Source: Mucilaginibacter oryzae (GTDB lineage: Bacteria > Bacteroidota > Bacteroidia > Sphingobacteriales > Sphingobacteriaceae). Taken from it: a DNA stretch of 51,425 bases. The notes below the pieces were generated by a model. It ran no database searches, was not told the origin of the DNA, and worked only from the letters and a program-made list of their open reading frames with translations. Position 1 is the stretch's first letter. Each line of letters opens with the position of its first letter. Shown in pieces: positions 24,545 to 34,522 of the stretch. The DNA lies in NCBI RefSeq assembly GCF_003148845.1, contig NZ_QGHA01000020.1, positions 1 through 51,425 on the forward strand. Direction: 5' to 3'. The position numbers were made by a program, and so were the translations under genes.

Positions 24545-27500
24545 ATGTTCGAAACCTTTATAAAGCGGCCGGTGTTGTCGCTTGTTATTTCATTAATTAT
24601 TACCCTGTTGGGTGTATTGGCATTAATTACGTTGCCGGTTACCCAGTTTCCTGATATTGTGCCGCCATCGGTAACGGTAACTGCTAACTATACCGGTGCC
24701 AATGCCGAGGTATGCGCCAAGGCCGTTGCCACGCCCCTTGAACGTGCCATTAACGGTGTACCCGGCATGACCTACATGTCTACCGTGTGCAGTAACGATG
24801 GTTTAACGGTTATCCAGATCTATTTTAACGTGGGTGTAGACCCCGACCAGGCCGCGGTGAACGTGCAAAACCGTGTTGCCACTATTATTGACGAAATGCC
24901 GGAAGAGGTTATCAAGGCCGGCGTTACCACCGAAAAAGAGGTGAACAGCATGCTGATGTACCTGAACATTATGAGCCAGGATACCAGCATGGACGAGAAG
25001 TTTATTTACAACTTCACCGATATTAATGTATTGCAGGAGCTTAAACGTATTGAAGGTGTTGGCCGCGCCGAAATTATGGGCGCCAAAGAATACTCCATGC
25101 GCGTTTGGCTTAAGCCCGACCGTATGATGGCCTATAAGGTATCAACCGATGAGGTGATCGAAGCTATTCGCGCTCAAAACGTAGAGGCCGCACCGGGCAA
25201 AACAGGTCAAAGCTCGGATAAAAGTCCGCAGGCTTTGCAGTATGTATTGCGTTATTCGGGTAAGTTTTTTGAACCCAAACAATATGAAAATATTGTAATC
25301 CGGACGGAAGGCGATGGCTCCGTACTAAAATTGAAAGAAATTGCGGATGTTGAATTTGGTTCCTTAACCTACAGTATGGTATCTAACACTGATGGTAAGC
25401 CTTCGGCATCTATCATGATAAAACAGCGCCCCGGATCAAACGCCCGGGATGTAATTAACAACATCAAAACACGTATGGCCGAGCTTAAGAAAAGCTCGTT
25501 TCCAAGCGGGATGACCTACAACGTAAACTATGATGTATCGCGCTTTTTAGATGCTTCCATACATGAAGTTTTACGTACGCTTGTTGAGGCTTTTATACTG
25601 GTATTCATTGTAGTATATATCTTCCTCCAGGATTTTCGTTCAACATTGATCCCGGCATTGGCGGTGCCTGTAGCTTTGATAGGCTCTTTGTTTTTTATGC
25701 AGATGCTGGGCTTCTCTATCAACCTGCTTACCTTGTTCGCGCTGGTACTGGCAATTGGTATTGTGGTTGATAATGCCATAGTTGTGGTGGAGGCCGTACA
25801 CGTAAAAATGACGGAAGACCATTTAAGCCCGATGGATGCTACCGTTAAAGCTATACGCGAAATTAGCGGGGCTATTGTGGCTATCACGCTGGTTATGTCG
25901 GCCGTGTTTGTGCCGGTAGCCTTTATGTCGGGGCCGGTAGGTGTATTTTACAGGCAGTTTTCGTTAACGCTGGCTATATCTATCGTGATATCGGGCGTAA
26001 ACGCGTTAACCCTTACCCCTGCCTTGTGTGCAATTATGCTGAAGCACAACCCTGCACCTCAAAAGAAAAGTATTGTACAGCGCTTTTTCGGCGGTTTTAA
26101 CAAGCGGTATGATGGGCTGCAGAACAGGTATTCAACGTTCATGACCTGGTTATCGCCACGCAAAGGCGTCACACTGATTATCCTTGCCGCCTTTTTTGTG
26201 CTAACCTGGGGAACCAGCGCCATACTGCCAACCGGCTTTATCCCAACCGAAGACCAGGGTATGCTTTACGTAAACGTAACCACGCCTGCAGGCGCGACCG
26301 TTGAACGTACCGAACAGGTTTTAAAACAGATAGAAGAGAAAACCAAATCGATAGATGCCATAGAATCGGTTTCTACCCTATCCGGTTATAGCCTGGTGAA
26401 CGAAATAGCCGGCGCTTCGTACGGTATGGCGATGATCAACCTGAAACCATGGGATGAGCGAAAGGAATCTTTAGATGACATTATCGCTTTGCTAACCGAA
26501 AAAACAAAGAATATCGGCGATGCAAGTATCCAATACTTTCCCCCGCCAACAGTGCCGGGGTTCGGCAACGCCAGCGGGTTCGAGATCCGTGTACTTGACC
26601 GGAGCGGACAGGGCGATCTGCAAAAAGCGGCCAAAATAACCAAAGACTTTGTGGATGCACTGAACGCTTCTCCCGAAATTTCGGGAGCATTCACCAGCTT
26701 CGATCCTAACTTTCCGCAATACCTGATCTCGGTAGATCAGCAAACCGCTGCTCAAAAAGGTATTACTATCGACAAAGCGATGTCTACCCTTCAAACGCTG
26801 ATGGGCAGTTTTTATGCTTCAAATTTTATCCGTTTCGGGCAGATGTATAAAGTGATGGTACAGGCCGCGCCCGAATACCGTTCACGCCCGGAGGATGTTT
26901 TAAGCCTGCAGGTTAAGAACGATAAAGGCGAAATGGTGCCCTTCTCTACATTCATCAAAATGGAAAAAGTATTCGGCCCGGAGCAGTTAACGCGTTATAA
27001 CATGTACACCTCGGCTATGGTTACAGGTGATGCGGCTAAAGGGTTCAGTAGTGGGGATGCCATCAAAACTATTGAAAGAATAGCGGCGCAGAAATTACCA
27101 AAAGGTTACGCGTTCGAGTGGTCTGGAATGACCCGCGAACAGATCCTGTCGGGCAACCAGGCCATCTATATCTTTATAATCTGTTTGATATTTGTATACC
27201 TGTTGCTTGCCGCCCAATACGAAAGTTTCCTGTTGCCGCTGCCGGTTATCCTTTCATTGCCTACAGGTATTTTCGGCGCGTTCTTCTTTTTGAAAATCGC
27301 CGGGCTGGAAAATAACATTTACGCGCAGGTAGCCCTGGTTATGCTTATTGGGTTACTTGGCAAAAACGCTATCCTTATTGTGGAGTTCGCCATACAGCGC
27401 CAAAAAGAAGGGTTGAGCATTATTAAAGCCGCTATTGAGGGCGCTGTATCCCGCCTCCGCCCTATCTTAATGACTTCGCTGGCCTTTATTGCCGGTTTGA

Positions 27501-27709
27501 TACCATTGTGTGTTGCCAGCGGCGCGGGTGCTATGGGTAACAGGTCGATTGGTACGGCGGCCGCGGGTGGCATGCTTTTAGGAACCATATTTGGTTTGGT
27601 GCTGATCCCCGGCCTGTATGTAATTTTTGCCGGGCTGGCCGAGCGGAAAAAAAAATCGAAACAACCTGCGGAAGTAGTTCACCACCAACTGGATATCGTC
27701 AATAACTAA
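24545..27709 (+). CDS. RND multidrug efflux permease (AcrB/HAE1 type)
   Basis: 1054 residues, full AcrB length: FIKRPVLSLVISLIITLLGV at TM1, two large periplasmic loops, 12 predicted membrane segments. Porter-domain landmarks include PPSVTVTANYTGANAEV and RIEGVGRAEIMG. In TM4 the proton-relay pair that is Asp-Asp in E. coli AcrB (407-408) is Asp409-Asn410 here (GIVVDNAIVVVE); the TM10 lysine is kept (GLLGKNAILIVEFA). It should export hydrophobic drugs or envelope metabolites by proton antiport. Encoded between its adaptor and outer-membrane partner (76 bp after, 3 bp before). The substrate is unknown and no regulator is adjacent. Confidence 0.96.
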   Translation: MFETFIKRPVLSLVISLIITLLGVLALITLPVTQFPDIVPPSVTVTANYTGANAEVCAKAVATPLERAINGVPGMTYMSTVCSNDGLTVIQIYFNVGVDPDQAAVNVQNRVATIIDEMPEEVIKAGVTTEKEVNSMLMYLNIMSQDTSMDEKFIYNFTDINVLQELKRIEGVGRAEIMGAKEYSMRVWLKPDRMMAYKVSTDEVIEAIRAQNVEAAPGKTGQSSDKSPQALQYVLRYSGKFFEPKQYENIVIRTEGDGSVLKLKEIADVEFGSLTYSMVSNTDGKPSASIMIKQRPGSNARDVINNIKTRMAELKKSSFPSGMTYNVNYDVSRFLDASIHEVLRTLVEAFILVFIVVYIFLQDFRSTLIPALAVPVALIGSLFFMQMLGFSINLLTLFALVLAIGIVVDNAIVVVEAVHVKMTEDHLSPMDATVKAIREISGAIVAITLVMSAVFVPVAFMSGPVGVFYRQFSLTLAISIVISGVNALTLTPALCAIMLKHNPAPQKKSIVQRFFGGFNKRYDGLQNRYSTFMTWLSPRKGVTLIILAAFFVLTWGTSAILPTGFIPTEDQGMLYVNVTTPAGATVERTEQVLKQIEEKTKSIDAIESVSTLSGYSLVNEIAGASYGMAMINLKPWDERKESLDDIIALLTEKTKNIGDASIQYFPPPTVPGFGNASGFEIRVLDRSGQGDLQKAAKITKDFVDALNASPEISGAFTSFDPNFPQYLISVDQQTAAQKGITIDKAMSTLQTLMGSFYASNFIRFGQMYKVMVQAAPEYRSRPEDVLSLQVKNDKGEMVPFSTFIKMEKVFGPEQLTRYNMYTSAMVTGDAAKGFSSGDAIKTIERIAAQKLPKGYAFEWSGMTREQILSGNQAIYIFIICLIFVYLLLAAQYESFLLPLPVILSLPTGIFGAFFFLKIAGLENNIYAQVALVMLIGLLGKNAILIVEFAIQRQKEGLSIIKAAIEGAVSRLRPILMTSLAFIAGLIPLCVASGAGAMGNRSIGTAAAGGMLLGTIFGLVLIPGLYVIFAGLAERKKKSKQPAEVVHHQLDIVNN

Positions 27710-27712
27710 TCA

Positions 27713-29167
27713 ATGTCAACAATGCTAAAAAAAGCAATTCTATATATATTCAATACGGCGCTTGTAGTAATGATAGCGGCGGGCTGTAAAAGCTATAAGC
27801 CTGTAACGGGAGAGCAGATCAGCGCCGGTTTGCCCTCCTCGTTCGCGGGAAGCACAGATACAACTACCATCGCCGCCCTGCCTGTTCATCAATTTTTCTC
27901 CGATCAAAGGTTGATCAGCCTCATTGATACTGCACTTAAAGCCAACCCTGATCTGCTTTCGACACTTCAGCGGGTGGAAGCGGCACGGGCCGGCCTGAGG
28001 TTTAGCGCGTCTAAGTTATTGCCCACCGTAAACCTGGCAGCAAATGCCGGGGTTGAAAAATACGGTAAATACACGCAAAATGGCGTTGGTAACTATGATA
28101 CCAATTTTTCTAACAACATCAATAACGACCAGCGCATCCCCGACCCGGTGCCCAATTACTTTTTAGGCTTTCAAAGCTCATGGGAGGTTGACCTGTGGGG
28201 GAAGTTGAATAACCAAAACAAAGCCGCATTCGCACGTTTCCTGGCCAGCCAAAGCGGCTACAGGTTGGTTACCACGGCGCTTACCGCGCAAATAGCCGGA
28301 TTGTATTACCAGTTGCTGGCCTATGATACGGAACTGGCCATCATCAAAAAGAATATCAAATTACAGGAGCACGCGGTAGAGATTGTAAAGATCCAGAAGC
28401 TGGGCGGTCGCGCTACCGAACTCGCGGTACAGCAATTTGAGGCGCAGCTGGCGCGTACCAAAGGTTTACAATACACTACAAGCCAGCAAATAACCGAAAC
28501 CGAGAATATGCTCCGGTTTCTGACCGGAAGTTATTCGGGTACCATTACCCGCGATACCTCGATCATGAAAACAAAGCTCCCGGTAATTGCAGGTACCGGT
28601 GTACCATCGCAAATGCTGCTGAACAGGCCTGACATCCGCGCGGCCGAACTTGAACTGACCGCTATGAATGCTGATATTAAGGCGGCCCGGGCTAACTTTT
28701 TCCCAACCTTAACGCTTACGCCATATATTGGCTATAACAGCTTCAGGGCAAACCTTTTATTTGATCCGGCTTCGTTTACCTATGGTATTTTAGGGGGTAT
28801 TACCGCGCCTATATTTAACCGCCGGGCCATCAAAGCCGAGTATGAACGTACCATAGCCGAACAAAAAGTGGCAGTTTATAATTATCAGAAAAGCATCCTG
28901 TCGGGTTTCCAGGAAGTAAAAAACAACCTCAGCGGAATTGACAATTTTAACCACGCCTTTGAATTGAAACAAAACGAATTACAGGCATTGAACAACGCGC
29001 TTGCCGTAGCCAATGATCTTTACCTGGTTGGCAGGGCGAATTACCTGGAAATTATTACCGCGCAACGCAGCGTATTGGATGCCGAGCTTGAATTGGCAGG
29101 CATTAAACGCGACATTTTTTTAAGCTCGGTTAATTTGTACCAGGCCGTGGGCGGGGGCTGGCAATAA
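27713..29167 (+). CDS. RND efflux outer-membrane lipoprotein (OprM/NodT family)
   Basis: 484 residues with a lipoprotein signal peptide ending IAAGCKSYKP. Two OEP domains (PF02321) follow in tandem: LIDTALKANPDLLSTLQRVEAARAG, then FQSSWEVDLWGKLNNQNKAA with the usual NodT 'swEvDlwGk' motif, and in the second half LLNRPDIRAAELELTAMNADI and KAARANFFPTLTLTPYIGY. It forms the trimeric outer-membrane/periplasmic tunnel for the preceding RND pump; the gene begins 3 bp after the pump's stop codon. A second ATG three codons in is equally possible. A terminator follows. Confidence 0.95.
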   Translation: MSTMLKKAILYIFNTALVVMIAAGCKSYKPVTGEQISAGLPSSFAGSTDTTTIAALPVHQFFSDQRLISLIDTALKANPDLLSTLQRVEAARAGLRFSASKLLPTVNLAANAGVEKYGKYTQNGVGNYDTNFSNNINNDQRIPDPVPNYFLGFQSSWEVDLWGKLNNQNKAAFARFLASQSGYRLVTTALTAQIAGLYYQLLAYDTELAIIKKNIKLQEHAVEIVKIQKLGGRATELAVQQFEAQLARTKGLQYTTSQQITETENMLRFLTGSYSGTITRDTSIMKTKLPVIAGTGVPSQMLLNRPDIRAAELELTAMNADIKAARANFFPTLTLTPYIGYNSFRANLLFDPASFTYGILGGITAPIFNRRAIKAEYERTIAEQKVAVYNYQKSILSGFQEVKNNLSGIDNFNHAFELKQNELQALNNALAVANDLYLVGRANYLEIITAQRSVLDAELELAGIKRDIFLSSVNLYQAVGGGWQ

Positions 29168-29191
29168 ACCCGGGGCAATTAATTATTGATG

Positions 29192-29218
29192 TGGGCAGCC
29201 TTTGGGTTGCCCATTTTT
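29192..29218 (+). terminator. Terminator of the RND operon
   Basis: Stem TGGGCAGCC (29192-29200) with GGTTGCCCA (29205-29213), one G-T wobble, a 4-nt loop and TTTTT after it. Confidence 0.8.
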
Positions 29219-29380
29219 GTTTAAAATATATCGCCGCAGCCCGTCACAAATCGGTTACAAAAACCATTTAGCTTTAGCAATAATATTAACCGTTAGTATA
29301 AATTACGTAATATAGTGCCTTACATATTTGCCAATAAGGCATTACTATTTGACTGACTATTACTTAAACTAACAACACAA

Positions 29381-32239
29381 ATGATCAAACATTTAAAACA
29401 CGCATTGATAGCGCCGTCAATTGCTGTTATGGCCCTGGGAGCCGCCGCTCAAACAGGTACACAACCTAAGCTTATTGAAAAAGTTACCCGCAAAGGCACT
29501 GAACTGGTTATACCTTACGAAAAGTATGTATTGCCGAATGGCCTCACGGTTATATTGGCCGAAGACCATTCGGATCCGCTGGTACACGTGGATGTAACGT
29601 ATCACGTAGGTTCGGCGCGTGAGGAGATCGGAAAATCCGGTTTCGCCCACTTTTTTGAGCACATGATGTTCCAGGGATCGGACCACGTGGCCAATGGCGA
29701 TCACTTTAAGATCATTACCGAATCGGGCGGTACGCTAAACGGTTCAACCAACCGCGACCGCACCAATTATTTCGAAACTGTGCCAGCCAACCAGCTGGAA
29801 AAAATGCTTTGGTTAGAATCGGACAGGATGGGTTTCCTGCTGGACGCTGTTACCCAACAGAAATTTGAAGTACAGCGCGCTACCGTTAAAAACGAACGCG
29901 GCCAGAATTACGATAACCGCCCTTATGGTTTGGCCGGTCAATATTCCTCAAAAACATTGTACCCTTACGGCCACCCATATTCATGGCTAACCATCGGTTA
30001 CATCGAGGAGTTGAACAAAGTAAACGTAAATGACCTTAAAAACTTTTTCCTGCGCTGGTATGGCCCTAATAATGCCACCTTAACTATTGGCGGCGATTTA
30101 AATCCCAAACAAACACTGGCCTGGGTAAGCAAATATTTCGGCAGCATCCCCCGCGGACCGGAAGTTAAGAACATGTCTTTACCTGCACCGGTATTAAAAT
30201 CAGATCGTTATGTATCTTATGTAGATAATTACGCTAAACTGCCATTATTGTCCATAAGCTACCCAGGCGTTAAAATTTATGATAAGGATATGTCGCCGCT
30301 CGACGCGCTTTCGGCAATTATTGGCCAGGGCCGCAACTCTATCTTTTACAAAAATTTTGTAAAAACCCGTAAAGCGGCACAGGCTTCCATGAGTTCATCA
30401 AACACCGAACTTGCCGGCGAAATCAGCATGCGGGTAATACCGTTCCCCGGGCAAACCCTGGCCGATGCCAAAAAATTGGTTGATGAATCGCTTGCCGAAT
30501 TTGAACAAAAAGGCGTTACCGATGATGACCTGGCGCGTTTCAAAGCCAACTCCGAAGCTGATTATATCAACAGCTTATCGAGCGTAAACGGTAAGGTATC
30601 TGAACTTGCGCAGGCCCAAACCTTTACCGGCAACCCTAACCAGATCGGTCGTGAACTGGCTGCTATCCGCGCGGTAACCAAAGAGGATGTAATGCGTGTT
30701 TACAATCAATACATTAAAGGTAAACCTGCTGTAATATTAAGCGTATTACCTAAGGGCGGCGCTGTACAGCCTGTTGCCCCGGATAATTTTACCGTTGATA
30801 CCACCGGCTACAAAAGGCCTGATTATGGTTACAAAGGTTTAGTTTACCATAAACCAAAAGATAACTTTAACCGCGCGGTTAAACCCGGAGTTGGCGCCAA
30901 CCCGGCTGTTAAAGTTCCGGCCATGTGGGCTGCCAATACACCTAACGGCATCAATATTATAGGTACCGAAAACAATGAAATCCCTTCGGTAGCTATATCC
31001 ATGTCGATAAAAGGCGGCGGTTTATTTGCAGTGAACAATCCGGCGAAGGCAGGTTTAGCCGGTATAGTTGGCCGGATGATGAACGAGGGCACGCAAAAAT
31101 ATACCGCGGAGCAATTTAATGCCGAACTTGAAAAGCTGGGCAGCAATATCAGCGTTTTTGCGAGCTTCGATCAAATGTCGGTTGAGGTTTCGTCGCTTAC
31201 TAAAAACCTCAGCAAGACGATGGCGTTGTTAGAGGAAAGGCTTTACCACCCCAAATTTACGCAGGACGACCTTGACCGGATTAAAAAACAAACCTTAGAG
31301 GGCTTTAAACAAGCTAAAACGCAACCTGCCGGTGTGGCATCATCCGTTTATAGCAAAATACTTTACGGAACCGACAATGTGCGCACCTATGCTACCGGTG
31401 GCAATGAAGAAACTGTAGCAGGCATTACTTTACAGGATGTACAGGATTACTATGACGCAAACTTTGCCCCATCGGTAACCAAAGTGGTAGTTGTTGGCGA
31501 TGTAAACGAAGCGACAGCGAAAAAAGCCCTGGCCTTCCTGGATACCTGGAAAGATAAAAAGGTGAACATCCCTGCCCCTGCCGCAGGTAAAGCGTTTGAT
31601 AAAACAACCTTGTATCTTGTTGATATCCCCGGCGCCGCGCAATCGGAGATCAGGATAGGCTACCTTGATAACATCAACTACGATGCAACCGGCGAATATT
31701 ATAAGCTAACCATAGCCAACTACATTTTGGGCGGCGCCTTTAACAGTCATATCAACCTGAACTTACGTGAGAAAAAAGGCTGGACTTACGGTGCGCGTTC
31801 ATCATTCAGCTCGGGTAAATATGGCGGCGATTTCACTGCATCGGCAGGCGTACTGGCAACCGCTACAGATAGCTCTGTTGTTGAATTTATGAAGGAGATT
31901 GCTAACTACCGGAAAACAGGTATTACTGCGGATGAGTTGAAGTTTACCCAAACTTCAATAGGCCAGGCAGACGCCCGTCGTTATGAAACCAACGATCAAA
32001 AAGCATCTTTCCTGTCGCGCATACAGGAGTACAATTTGAAACCAACCTTTGTTGATGAGCAAAACAAGATCTTATCAACCATCACCCCTGCCGAAATCAA
32101 TCAACTGGCGGCTAAATATCTTGATCCCGATAAGATGGTGATATTGGTAGTTGGAGACAAAGCGCGTATATATCCCGGCCTGCAAAAATTAGGATATCCT
32201 ATTGTAGAACTGGATACCGATGGCAAGCCAAAACAATAA
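29381..32239 (+). CDS. Periplasmic M16 family zinc metalloprotease (two-domain)
   Basis: 952 residues with a signal peptide (IAVMALGAAAQ, residues ~10-24). The first M16 half has the inverted zinc motif HFFEHMMFQGSDHV (HxxEH) and, ~75 residues on, the distal Glu region ATVKNERGQNYDNRP. It is followed by two M16_C domains; the second M16 half (about 525 onward, GGGLFAVNNPAKAGLAGIVG, MMNEGTQKY) lacks the zinc residues, as is usual in pitrilysin-like enzymes. Near the end NLREKKGWTYGARSSFSSG is the M16_C substrate-cavity motif. It should degrade peptides in the periplasm. It is monocistronic, with a terminator behind. Confidence 0.94.
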   Translation: MIKHLKHALIAPSIAVMALGAAAQTGTQPKLIEKVTRKGTELVIPYEKYVLPNGLTVILAEDHSDPLVHVDVTYHVGSAREEIGKSGFAHFFEHMMFQGSDHVANGDHFKIITESGGTLNGSTNRDRTNYFETVPANQLEKMLWLESDRMGFLLDAVTQQKFEVQRATVKNERGQNYDNRPYGLAGQYSSKTLYPYGHPYSWLTIGYIEELNKVNVNDLKNFFLRWYGPNNATLTIGGDLNPKQTLAWVSKYFGSIPRGPEVKNMSLPAPVLKSDRYVSYVDNYAKLPLLSISYPGVKIYDKDMSPLDALSAIIGQGRNSIFYKNFVKTRKAAQASMSSSNTELAGEISMRVIPFPGQTLADAKKLVDESLAEFEQKGVTDDDLARFKANSEADYINSLSSVNGKVSELAQAQTFTGNPNQIGRELAAIRAVTKEDVMRVYNQYIKGKPAVILSVLPKGGAVQPVAPDNFTVDTTGYKRPDYGYKGLVYHKPKDNFNRAVKPGVGANPAVKVPAMWAANTPNGINIIGTENNEIPSVAISMSIKGGGLFAVNNPAKAGLAGIVGRMMNEGTQKYTAEQFNAELEKLGSNISVFASFDQMSVEVSSLTKNLSKTMALLEERLYHPKFTQDDLDRIKKQTLEGFKQAKTQPAGVASSVYSKILYGTDNVRTYATGGNEETVAGITLQDVQDYYDANFAPSVTKVVVVGDVNEATAKKALAFLDTWKDKKVNIPAPAAGKAFDKTTLYLVDIPGAAQSEIRIGYLDNINYDATGEYYKLTIANYILGGAFNSHINLNLREKKGWTYGARSSFSSGKYGGDFTASAGVLATATDSSVVEFMKEIANYRKTGITADELKFTQTSIGQADARRYETNDQKASFLSRIQEYNLKPTFVDEQNKILSTITPAEINQLAAKYLDPDKMVILVVGDKARIYPGLQKLGYPIVELDTDGKPKQ

Positions 32240-32264
32240 TTAACATCAAAAGCAATTTGCTGTA

Positions 32265-32297
32265 AGCCCCTGTTTTTTAAACAAACGGGGGCTTTTT
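32265..32297 (+). terminator. Terminator of the M16 protease gene
   Basis: AGCCCCTGTTT pairs with AAACGGGGGCT (one T-G wobble) around an A/T loop, followed by a T-run ending at 32297. Confidence 0.85.
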
Positions 32298-32402
32298 ACT
32301 GAAGATCAATAATTTACTTATAGATATCGCATTTTTAATTGATTGTTTAACTCCTATAGTGCAACTTAAAAGTTACTGTTATAAACCAATTTATTAACAC
32401 GG

Positions 32403-32429
32403 AATTAATGTATTTTAAACACATTAATT
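32403..32429. promoter_or_regulatory. Inverted repeat upstream of the ECF sigma gene
   Basis: AATTAATGT (32403-32411) and ACATTAATT (32421-32429) are exact inverted arms with a 9-nt spacer, 70 bp before the sigma gene ATG. The next bases (CAACTTTG at 32431-32438) resemble a -7 box with one mismatch, so the repeat would lie over the promoter. A regulator site is inferred. Confidence 0.45.
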
Positions 32430-32498
32430 TCAACTTTGAGGCGGCTTTCAAAACTACCTGTACCGGCAAATGCCGGGATGATAATTGCCGACAGACAG

Positions 32499-33089
32499 AT
32501 GAGTATAATAAAGGGCATATTCGGGCATAAAGAAACCGGTTCGGAAACCGGAAAGACCGACCTGAATATCATCTTTAATGAATATTACGACAGGCTGGTA
32601 TATTTCGCCTTACAGCTTATAAAAGATAAAGAACAGGCCGAAGACCTTGTACAGGAAGCCTTTATCAAGTACTGGGAACAGCATAAGAGTATCAGTCCGC
32701 ATCCGCTCGCCATCAAAAACTTCCTTTACAGTACAGTACGCAACGCCAGCCTTAATGTGATCAGGCATAACAAGGTTATTGAAAGTTATATCGAATTTCA
32801 GGGCGATGCCGAACCTGAAGAACCGCCCGTAATTGAGGCGATCATAACTGCCGAAGCTGTAGCCGAAATTCATGCCGCACTTCATTGCTTGCCCGAAAGC
32901 CATCGTATTATCTCGATAATGGGGTATTTTGAGGGCAAAAAGAACCAGGAGATTGCCAATGAACTCGGCATGTCGGTAAACACGGTAAAAAAACAAAAAC
33001 AGCGCGCGTTAGAACTGATGCGTGTGCAACTCTCACCCGAGGTTTTTGCTTTGCTTGTTACAGCAGGGCTTTCTTTTCTGAAAAGATAA
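32499..33089 (+). CDS. ECF RNA polymerase sigma factor (FecI-like, Bacteroidota type)
   Basis: 196 residues from ATG 32499; in-frame starts at 32478 (ATG) and 32436 (TTG) are possible but family similarity begins later. Region 2: LNIIFNEYYDRLVYFALQLI, DKEQAEDLVQEAFIKYWEQ. Region 4: CLPESHRIISIMGYFEGKKN, QEIANELGMSVNTVKKQKQRAL. A FecR anti-sigma gene and an STN-domain TonB receptor follow, the classical trans-envelope signalling set: ligand on the receptor, signal through STN to FecR, release of this sigma factor, and transcription of the transport locus. The FecR gene starts 223 bp downstream. Confidence 0.93.
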   Translation: MSIIKGIFGHKETGSETGKTDLNIIFNEYYDRLVYFALQLIKDKEQAEDLVQEAFIKYWEQHKSISPHPLAIKNFLYSTVRNASLNVIRHNKVIESYIEFQGDAEPEEPPVIEAIITAEAVAEIHAALHCLPESHRIISIMGYFEGKKNQEIANELGMSVNTVKKQKQRALELMRVQLSPEVFALLVTAGLSFLKR

Positions 33090-33312
33090 GAATCTTTACT
33101 GCAATCTATGTTCAGGTACATTTATTAAAACATGTAATTGCGACTGAGCATCATCGCTCAACCCCGCCGGGCATGTATCCACGCCCAGACTTTATCTCAA
33201 CTTTCATCTGCTCTTGACTATCCTTTTCTTCATTCTCCAAAAAAGATAAAAAAATCACCCGCTACTTTATCCACTTTCAAAACAAAGGTGTCTTTATGTA
33301 CGAAAAGGGAAA

Positions 33313-34509
33313 ATGACCAACTACAACGCACACTTTGATCTTGGTAGCCTGATTGCAAAATATATGCATGGCGAACTTGATACCCAGGAAAAAATCCGGT
33401 TGGAGCAATGGCTTGAAGCCGATGCCCGCAACCTGGAGTTATTTAAAAAACTAACCAACGAGCATTCGCTTAAACAGGAAATTGATATATTTTCAGCCAA
33501 TGACAAAGCAGCTGCCTGGCAAAATATCACCCAAAAAACCGGCTATAAAAGCAAGCCACATAAAAATCGCTGGATAAGCTACGCGGCAGCTATTTTACTG
33601 TTAGCAACGCTTTCGATTATCATTACCAGCCAGCAGCCGAAAAGCCCGCAACCACTCGCAGAAAACAACAAAGCGGTTAAAGACATACCTCCGGGTAGCA
33701 ACAAAGCAACGCTAACCCTGGCCGATGGCTCAACACTTGTTTTGGATAGCAGTCAACACGGAAAAATTGCCAGCCAGCAAAACGTGGTGATCGAGGCGGA
33801 CAGGGATGGTAAACTTGTTTATGAAACAACGAGAGGCGAAGATCTCACCAAACCCAATGCCCCGGCCCTTTCCTTAGCCATGAACGTTTTGAGTACCCCG
33901 CGGGGTGGCCAGTATCAGCTGGTACTACCCGATGGTACAAAAGTTTGGCTCAACGCGGCATCATCATTAAAATACCCTGCCGCGTTTACCGGTAACGAAC
34001 GCCGGGTTGAACTTAATGGCGAGGCTTACTTTGAGGTAACTAAAGACCCGTCAAAACCATTCTTTGTAAAAACGGCCAGCCAGACTGTTGCAGTGCTCGG
34101 CACTCATTTTAATATCAACAGCTATGCCGATGAAGCCGCCACTAAAACAACCTTGCTGGAAGGCAGCGTGAAAGTTATCGGAAACAATGGCCAACAGGTA
34201 AAAATCAGGCCCGGCGAGCAGGCCTTAAATGATGCAGCCACCATCAGCATAAAAGAAAACGTGGATACCGACGAGGCCATTGCATGGAAAAACGGAAAGT
34301 TCATGTTCAGGAATACGGACTTGCAAACCATCATGCGCCAACTATCACGCTGGTACGATGTAGATGTGGAGTACCAGGGAAAAATAGCGCAAAAACATTA
34401 TATGGGGCGTATATCGCGCAATGTACCCGTATCGCAAATATTCGAGATCCTAAAATTAAGCGGCTTAAAGTTCACAATTAACGGGAGGACAATTATAGTA
34501 AAATCATAA
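33313..34509 (+). CDS. FecR-family anti-sigma factor
   Basis: 398 residues. A cytosolic N-terminal part (DLGSLIAKYMHGELDTQEKI, residues 4-30) binds the sigma factor; one membrane helix lies near 80-100 (ISYAAAILLLATLSIIITS); the periplasmic FecR domain (PF04773) has TPRGGQYQLVLPDGTKVWLN, ASSLKYPAAFTGNERRVEL, GEAYFEVTKD and VAVLGTHFNINSY; the C-terminal DUF4974 domain reads LSRWYDVDVEYQG and FEILKLSGLKFTING. It should receive the signal from the STN domain of the adjacent TonB receptor and control the ECF sigma factor encoded just upstream. Full length, no defects. Confidence 0.95.
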   Translation: MTNYNAHFDLGSLIAKYMHGELDTQEKIRLEQWLEADARNLELFKKLTNEHSLKQEIDIFSANDKAAAWQNITQKTGYKSKPHKNRWISYAAAILLLATLSIIITSQQPKSPQPLAENNKAVKDIPPGSNKATLTLADGSTLVLDSSQHGKIASQQNVVIEADRDGKLVYETTRGEDLTKPNAPALSLAMNVLSTPRGGQYQLVLPDGTKVWLNAASSLKYPAAFTGNERRVELNGEAYFEVTKDPSKPFFVKTASQTVAVLGTHFNINSYADEAATKTTLLEGSVKVIGNNGQQVKIRPGEQALNDAATISIKENVDTDEAIAWKNGKFMFRNTDLQTIMRQLSRWYDVDVEYQGKIAQKHYMGRISRNVPVSQIFEILKLSGLKFTINGRTIIVKS

Positions 34510-34522
34510 AATGCCTGTTGCG

